Source: Lachnospiraceae bacterium
GTDB taxonomy: Bacteria > Bacillota > Clostridia > Lachnospirales > Lachnospiraceae
Assembly: GCA_021199405.1 (NCBI GenBank)
Contig: JAJQID010000088.1
Location: 1 to 11,034, forward strand
Length of the DNA stretch: 11,034 nucleotides
Direction of reading: 5' to 3'
The notes beneath the pieces are model-generated. The model did no database searches, had not been told where the DNA came from, and worked only from the letters and a program-made list of their open reading frames with translations. Position numbers and translations under genes: made by a program. Within the stretch, counting starts at the first letter, position 1; every line of letters begins with the position of its first letter. Of this stretch, positions 8,134 to 11,034 are shown one piece after another.

Positions 8134-8442
8134 CCATTTTGTGCCCGGAAATATGCCTCGGCGGATCATGCCTGGAACATGGTGGCCCTTTCGGACGGAT
8201 ATTACAATGTGAACCTGACCTGGGATGACAGCGTGACCGTTGCCTATACTTATTTTAATATCCCGGATTCCGTGTTCTCACAGACCCACACCAGAACCGG
8301 CTTATCTACTCAGCTGCCGGCCTGCACCGCAACGGAATACTATAATCCGGAAATGGCAAAGAATTTTGTCGTTTCGTCCATCTTTCAAAGAAGTCGTTTT
8401 GTTCACTTGTATCAGGAAAACAAGATTTTATGTTCTGTATAA
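8134..8442 (+). pseudogene. Fragment of a transglutaminase-like protein gene
   Basis: In the frame open from 8134, codons at 8164-8178 read DHAWN and are followed by MVALSDGYYNVNLTWDDS, then YTYFNIPDSVF, THTRTGLS and LPACTATEY. This is the His and Asp part of a transglutaminase-like fold (HAWN supplies the catalytic His, the NLTWDD strand the Asp), and the PDSVF...THTR...LPACTAT tail is common in secreted clostridial members. The upstream half with the catalytic Cys is missing: a TGA sits at 8131 and no ribosome site precedes the in-frame ATG at 8179. After about 8352 the reading frame no longer resembles the family. It is therefore a piece of about 70 recognisable codons, cut at both ends and presumably not translated. 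Assignment rests on motif recognition, not on a search. Confidence 0.7.
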
Positions 8443-8462
8443 TACCTCAAAGAACTGAAATT

Positions 8463-8900
8463 TCATTCTGCCTGAATTTCTTCTAAGAAGAAAATGCCCT
8501 CTGCCAAATTGATAAACATCTCTTTGTTTTTTATTGCGTGAGCCTTTCCTTTCCACCATACGGTGTCACGATTAGCTGAAACCGACAGACTTTGACCATC
8601 ATCCAAAAAATAAGTTATGGTAATCATAGGAGAAGCCTTATCATCCGCTTTTTCAGTAAGAGAATATTTCAAAAATCCGGTTAATTTTACTGCTAATTCA
8701 ATTTGCTCTTCATCAGAAAATTCTTTTATCTCACTTGTTATTTCTGAATATGAAATTGTAATTTTTTGCACATTATCAATATCAGGAACGCCGATCAGAT
8801 ACATACCTTCCGCAAAGACAGAAATCCCCATTATGAGCAAAGTACTTATAAATACTGTAATCAGGAATCGCACTGCTTTTTTTATGAACCTGTTTTTCAT
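8463..8900 (-). CDS. Small exported or membrane-anchored protein, unknown function
   Basis: The 145-residue protein begins MKNRFIKKAVRF, followed by a hydrophobic helix (about 11-30) ending in GISVFA before EGMYLIG. It may be a signal peptide cleaved near A30 or a membrane anchor. The extracellular part has alternating strands (NVQKITISYSEIT, PMITITYFL, QSLSVSANRDTVWWKGKAHAI) and one helix (DEEQIELAVKLTGFLKYSL). I recognise the type from small Firmicutes proteins of unknown function but cannot name a family with certainty. The ATG at 8900 has GAGGGT 7 nt upstream; an ATG at 8915 in the same frame would sit only about 13 nt from the predicted transcript start and lacks a ribosome site. The gene is clearly AT-rich compared with the pectin genes, suggesting separate origin. 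It stands alone with its own promoter. Confidence 0.8.
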   Translation of the reverse strand: MKNRFIKKAVRFLITVFISTLLIMGISVFAEGMYLIGVPDIDNVQKITISYSEITSEIKEFSDEEQIELAVKLTGFLKYSLTEKADDKASPMITITYFLDDGQSLSVSANRDTVWWKGKAHAIKNKEMFINLAEGIFFLEEIQAE

Positions 8901-8934
8901 TGCCTGTACCCTCATATGCTTTCAAAGAATCCCT

Positions 8935-8963
8935 CTTATATCAGTAATTCGAATTGATACCAA
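8935..8963 (-). promoter_or_regulatory. Promoter of the small exported protein gene
   Basis: On the minus strand, TTGGTA (8958-8963) and TATAAG (8935-8940) are separated by 17 bp, and the -10 has a TGA extension typical of extended -10 promoters. The transcript would start near 8928, about 28 nt before ATG 8900. Confidence 0.65.
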
Positions 8964-8972
8964 ATGATTTGT

Positions 8973-9066
8973 TATAGCATAGACAGAATGGAAAATTTGT
9001 AATAAAATAGCCAAAAATCTACGTTAAAACACGTAATTTTTGGCTATAAGCATTAGACAGATTGGA
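8973..9066. repeat. Imperfect direct repeat flanking a hairpin
   Basis: TATAGCATAGACAGAATGGA (8973-8992) recurs as TATAAGCATTAGACAGATTG followed by GA (9045-9066), with two single-base insertions and one substitution. The copies bracket the terminator hairpin at 9007-9047, which overlaps the start of the right copy. This may be a remnant of a small insertion or duplication. Confidence 0.5.
9007..9047 (-). terminator. Rho-independent terminator, probably of the tRNA transcript
   Basis: ATAGCCAAAAAT (9007-9018) pairs with ATTTTTGGCTAT (9036-9047) and, after a one-base bulge, TACGT pairs with ACGTA around a 6-nt loop, giving 17 pairs. On the minus strand the stem runs straight into TTTTATT, a usable U-tract; on the plus strand no U-tract follows. 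It lies 60 nt beyond the tRNA 3' end. A further 7-bp hairpin, CGAACAC/GTGTTCG at 9074-9090, lies between them. Confidence 0.7.
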
Positions 9067-9106
9067 CGGCAGCCGAACACATGGTGTTCGAGCGCGTCAC
9101 ATTGAG

Positions 9107-9180
9107 TGGAAGTAAAGGGGCTCGAACCCTTGGCCTCCCGCTAGTCAGGCGAGCGCTCATCCCAGCTGAGCTATACTTCC
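9107..9180 (-). tRNA. tRNA-Val (anticodon GAC), atypical
   Basis: The minus strand folds into a full 74-nt cloverleaf. The acceptor arms GGAAGTA/TACTTCC pair perfectly, the D stem is GCTC/GAGC with a 9-nt loop, the anticodon stem is CTCGC/GCGGG (one U-G), the variable loop has 5 nt, and the T arm is AAGGG-TTCGAGC-CCCTT. The seven-base anticodon loop CTGACTA places GAC at 9144-9146, a valine anticodon. Odd points: position 37 is U where a purine is usual, the D loop ends in U rather than the usual A21, and no CCA is encoded after the discriminator A. It may be a functional but diverged copy or an early tRNA pseudogene. Confidence 0.85.
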
Positions 9181-9189
9181 GCGTCCAAC

Positions 9190-9218
9190 ATCATAACACA
9201 GAAATTGGAAATTGAAAA
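9190..9218 (-). promoter_or_regulatory. Possible tRNA promoter
   Basis: On the minus strand TATGAT (9190-9195) lies 9 nt before the tRNA 5' end, with TTTTCA (9213-9218) at 17 bp spacing. The -35 is weak (four of six matches), and the implied leader is only a few nucleotides. Confidence 0.4.
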
Positions 9219-9269
9219 GGGGTTTAGAAAATATTTATAATTTCTCTTTGGAACATTTAGATTTATTCA

Positions 9270-9298
9270 TTGCATTCAGAAAGAAAAAAAAGTATAAT
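9270..9298 (+). promoter_or_regulatory. Promoter of the TauE/SafE-type exporter gene
   Basis: TTGCAT (9270-9275) and a consensus TATAAT (9293-9298) are separated by exactly 17 bp of A-rich spacer. The transcript would start near 9305, leaving an unusually long leader of about 137 nt. Confidence 0.8.
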
Positions 9299-9304
9299 CC
9301 AATA

Positions 9305-9441
9305 GTGGCTGTGTTGCAGGGAAGCTCCGGGTGCTGCAGGGCGAAAGCGGGGCTGTTATAAAAGCAAGGTTTTAAGACAGTGCAGCCTGGACCTGTCGCT
9401 GACAGGGAATGTATGAAACACGGAAACGGAGAAATCATCTG
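9305..9441 (+). other. Long, foldable 5' leader of the exporter gene
   Basis: The leader is GC-rich in its first half. AGCTCCG (9323-9329) can pair with CGGGGCT (9348-9354) through 7 pairs enclosing an 18-nt loop that ends in GCGAAAG. Further on, CTGTC (9393-9397) can pair either with GACAG upstream (9376-9380) or, as CCTGTC, with GACAGG downstream (9401-9406), two mutually exclusive hairpins. TGCAGGG occurs twice (from 9315 and from 9335). This looks like a regulatory RNA layout, but I cannot match it to a known riboswitch class and no U-rich terminator is present. Confidence 0.4.
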
Positions 9442-10212
9442 ATGCAGCAGATATTATATACGATATTTATTACATTTCTGGCGGGCATGGGCGCCGGGTT
9501 GGGCACAGGCTTCGCCGGGATGAGTGCGGCGGTGGTTATTTCTCCCATGCTGGTGGCTTTTCTGGATATGGACGCCTATCTGGCTGTGGGAATTGCCCTG
9601 GCCTCGGATGTGCTGGCCAGCGCTGTCTCCGCCTATACATATCACAAGCATGGAAATTTAGATATCAGGAACGGTATCATCATGATGTGTTCCGTCCTTC
9701 TCTTTACGGTGGTGGGAAGCTTTGTATCAAGCCTGATTCCGTCCACTACAGTGGGGGATTTCAGCATACTCATGACCTTTTTTATGGGAGTGCGCTTCAT
9801 CCTGTTCCCGGTGATGACCACCAGGGAGGACATGATGAAGGTCTCTCCGAAGATCAGAGCCATAGAATCTGTGGTCTGTGGCGTGGTGATTGGCTTTATC
9901 TGCGGCTTCGTGGGCGCCGGCGGCGGCATGATGATGCTGATGATTTTGACCATGGTGCTGGGCTATGAGCTCAAGACGGCAGTGGGTACCAGCGTGTTCA
10001 TTATGACCTTCACCGCCTTTACCGGATCCGTTTCTCACTTTATTCTTGGGGGAACGCCGGACATATTTGTGCTGGTGCTGTGTATTCTGTTTACCTTTAT
10101 CTGGGCCAGAATCGCAGCGGGCATTGCCAATAAGGCGACGCCGAAGGCTTTGAACCGGGCCACCGGCGTAGTGCTGGTTTCGCTGGCGCTGATTATCTTT
10201 TTCTTTTCCTGA
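9442..10212 (+). CDS. TauE/SafE family membrane exporter
   Basis: The 256-residue protein is almost entirely hydrophobic, with about eight membrane segments, as expected for TauE/SafE (sulfite/organosulfonate exporter) proteins, whose usual length is 240-270. The two inverted half-repeats are visible from their glycine-rich openings: GAGLGTGFAGMSAAVVISP (17-35) and CGFVGAGGGMMMLMILTMVLG (154-174), the second followed by the characteristic AVGTS (180-184). Family members move small anions such as sulfite, sulfoacetate or other organosulfur compounds; the substrate here cannot be told. I chose ATG 9442 because GGAGA lies 9 nt upstream. An in-frame ATG at 9409 has its only purine-rich stretch directly abutting it and would add a charged 11-residue tail. 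The gene has its own promoter and ends 1 bp from the convergent toxin gene. Confidence 0.9.
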   Translation: MQQILYTIFITFLAGMGAGLGTGFAGMSAAVVISPMLVAFLDMDAYLAVGIALASDVLASAVSAYTYHKHGNLDIRNGIIMMCSVLLFTVVGSFVSSLIPSTTVGDFSILMTFFMGVRFILFPVMTTREDMMKVSPKIRAIESVVCGVVIGFICGFVGAGGGMMMLMILTMVLGYELKTAVGTSVFIMTFTAFTGSVSHFILGGTPDIFVLVLCILFTFIWARIAAGIANKATPKALNRATGVVLVSLALIIFFFS

Positions 10213-10213
10213 T

Positions 10214-10753
10214 CTATTTGTTCCTGGATGATAGTTTCTTATTATAAAGGATACATTCAGTCTCCAGTCTTAAAAAGTCTACGCATTGATTTTTAGCAGA
10301 AAAGTTTTCACCTGAAAGGTATTTGCGATAAAGTACGTTTGCTGTATTACATATATCGCTGGCATGTTCATTACACCAGTTTAATTCTTTAAGCAGCATA
10401 TTTTTTCGTTTCCGGATACTCTGATTATCGTGTTTTCTGATGATGGTATCTATGGGGATTAGTTGGGCATTTTCTACTGGAATCATCAGATTAAAATTTA
10501 AAACTCCGAGGAGTTCACCGTCATATTCTATTTTTTTAAAATCTATTTTGTTTTTCATGTTTTTATGTTTCGGTTTTGGTTTGGATAACGGAATACAATA
10601 CTGCATGTGATTACAAAGGACAATGATCCCTAAAAAAGGGCGTTCATCTTTGCCAGCCTGTGGAGAAACAGACATGATTCTGTCGTCAAGGTGATGAAGA
10701 TTGCGGATATATTTCATATCTATACGGTATAATTTTAAAGGAAAAGACGTCAT
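10214..10753 (-). CDS. ToxN/AbiQ-family type III toxin (endoribonuclease)
   Basis: The 179-residue protein has the signatures of ToxN/AbiQ/TenpN/CptN toxins: an N-terminal LKLYRIDMKYIRNLHHLDDRI (6-26), the core strand RPFLGIIV (38-45), QYCIPLSKPKPKHKNMKN (51-68) and the strand LLGVLNFNLMIPV (81-93). S57 in PLSKPKPKH matches the catalytic Ser position of the family (S53 in ToxN, S51 in AbiQ); K60, K62 and H63 follow as expected for RNA binding. The family cuts mRNA at A-rich sites, halts growth, and can abort phage infection; it is held inactive by an RNA pseudoknot antitoxin. ATG 10753 is chosen because GGAG lies 8 nt upstream; an in-frame ATG at 10780 falls inside the terminator stem. The gene is distinctly AT-rich compared with its neighbour, consistent with transfer. 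It is downstream of a promoter, short RNA and terminator on the same strand. Confidence 0.88.
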   Translation of the reverse strand: MTSFPLKLYRIDMKYIRNLHHLDDRIMSVSPQAGKDERPFLGIIVLCNHMQYCIPLSKPKPKHKNMKNKIDFKKIEYDGELLGVLNFNLMIPVENAQLIPIDTIIRKHDNQSIRKRKNMLLKELNWCNEHASDICNTANVLYRKYLSGENFSAKNQCVDFLRLETECILYNKKLSSRNK

Positions 10754-10767
10754 ATAAACTTCTCCGT

Positions 10768-10804
10768 AAAAACAGGACAAGGACTATGCCATCATAGTCC
10801 TTGT
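10768..10804 (-). terminator. Terminator between antitoxin RNA and toxin gene
   Basis: On the minus strand a perfect 12-bp stem (10777-10788 with 10793-10804; arm core AAGGACTATG) closes an AUGG loop, then CCUG and a UUUUU tract (10772-10768). It lies just ahead of the toxin ribosome site. In type III systems such a terminator lets most transcripts stop as antitoxin RNA and a few read through into the toxin. Confidence 0.85.
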
Positions 10805-10868
10805 AGATGTGATACCACCGCAGCGGCATCAACGCTTTTATGATATCCACTTCAGGCAGGATTCTCCT
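10768..10868 (-). ncRNA. Candidate type III antitoxin RNA
   Basis: A transcript of about 100 nt is bounded by the promoter at 10875-10902 and the terminator at 10768-10804, in the position of ToxI/AntiQ-type antitoxins. It contains a 9-bp hairpin (10810-10831) with a C(UGCG)G loop of the stable UNCG kind; two of its pairs are G-U in this strand and would be A-C mismatches in the other, which argues for the minus-strand RNA. Known antitoxins are tandem repeats of about 34-45 nt. Here only a weak two-copy likeness is visible: GTGGATATCA (10850-10841) against GTGGTATCA (10818-10810), and TGATG at 10831 against 10794, offset by 32 and 37 nt. Existence of the RNA is well supported by context; its antitoxin role is inferred. 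Confidence 0.6.
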
Positions 10869-10874
10869 TCATTT

Positions 10875-10902
10875 ATATTACCATATTTCTGAATAAATGC
10901 AA
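10875..10902 (-). promoter_or_regulatory. Extended -10 promoter of the toxin-antitoxin unit
   Basis: On the minus strand TTGCAT (10897-10902) and TAATAT (10875-10880) are 16 bp apart, and the -10 is preceded by TGG, an extended -10 element. The expected transcript start is about 10868. A strong promoter is what an RNA antitoxin needs to outnumber its toxin. Confidence 0.75.
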
Positions 10903-10953
10903 CAGGAAATTTTTGTATATGGGCATGAAAAAGACAGAGTCAGGAAAAAATGG

Positions 10954-10975
10954 AAATAACAAAAAAATAACAAAA
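10954..10975. repeat. Two perfect tandem copies of an 11-mer
   Basis: AAATAACAAAA occurs twice back to back (10954-10964, 10965-10975) in an AT-rich stretch about 50 bp upstream of the toxin-antitoxin promoter. It could be a binding site or simple low-complexity sequence. Confidence 0.5.
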
Positions 10976-11010
10976 ATTGTCAATGTCATTAACTTAAGCA
11001 GGAGCTCAGC

Positions 11011-11034
11011 ATGCAATTATTAGTACTGCACACT
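11011..11034 (+). CDS. Possible start of a further gene, cut by window end
   Basis: An ATG at 11011 has AGGAG 6 nt upstream, and the frame is open for the remaining eight codons (MQLLVLHT). It would be divergent from the toxin-antitoxin unit. Eight codons are too few to say what it encodes or to be sure it is real. Confidence 0.35.

Noticed and set aside
8384..8929. CTTTCAAAGAA occurring at about 8382 and 8919 as insertion-site duplications
   Set aside because: Only 11 bp in AT-rich sequence, with no terminal inverted repeats or transposase; chance is likely.
9314..9354. Cobalamin riboswitch-like AGGGAAGC and GGGTG words in the exporter leader
   Set aside because: The following conserved core of that riboswitch is absent and the spacing is wrong.
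10754..10780. Toxin start at the in-frame ATG at 10780
   Set aside because: It lies in the terminator stem with no ribosome site; ATG 10753 has a well-placed GGAG.
10925..11023. Short plus-strand open frame of 32 codons from ATG 10925
   Set aside because: No ribosome site, low-complexity Lys/Asn composition from A-rich DNA, and it overlaps the better-supported start at 11011.
1..11034. CRISPR array, insertion sequence or integrase gene
   Set aside because: No regularly spaced repeats and no transposase or recombinase motifs were seen on either strand.

Overview
The window looks like chromosome from a gut-type Clostridia bacterium, most likely a Lachnospiraceae member. This is inferred from strong AGGAG-type ribosome binding sites, the style of the pectin enzymes, and moderately GC-rich housekeeping-like genes interrupted by AT-rich accessory genes. 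No taxonomic search could be run.

Bases 1-7196 form a pectin (homogalacturonan/rhamnogalacturonan) oligosaccharide locus. A GH28 polygalacturonase-type gene runs leftward out of the window. Divergent from it, and behind a good TTTACT-17-TATAAT promoter, is a probable operon of four genes: a GH106-like glycoside hydrolase, a GH105 unsaturated (rhamno)galacturonyl hydrolase, a second GH28 enzyme and a LysR-type regulator. None of the four enzymes has a signal peptide, so they probably finish off oligosaccharides imported by a transporter outside the window. A 14-bp hairpin sits between the GH105 and second GH28 genes and may tune expression within the operon.

Bases 7202-9180 are accessory. They hold a secreted beta-rich lipoprotein convergent with the LysR gene, a fragment of a transglutaminase-like gene, a small AT-rich exported or membrane-anchored protein with its own promoter, an imperfect 20-22-bp direct repeat flanking a strong terminator, and a tRNA-Val(GAC) gene with odd positions.

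Bases 9270-10212 carry a TauE/SafE-type membrane exporter with a consensus promoter and a long, foldable 5' untranslated region.

Bases 10214-10902 (minus strand) hold the most interesting system: a ToxN/AbiQ-family endoribonuclease. It is preceded, in the textbook type III toxin-antitoxin order, by a terminator, a short (about 100 nt) structured RNA and a strong extended -10 promoter. The RNA lacks the clear tandem repeats of known type III antitoxins and instead shows a UNCG-type tetraloop hairpin and only a weak two-copy repeat, so it may be a divergent or new antitoxin RNA type. The last 24 bases may be the start of another gene.
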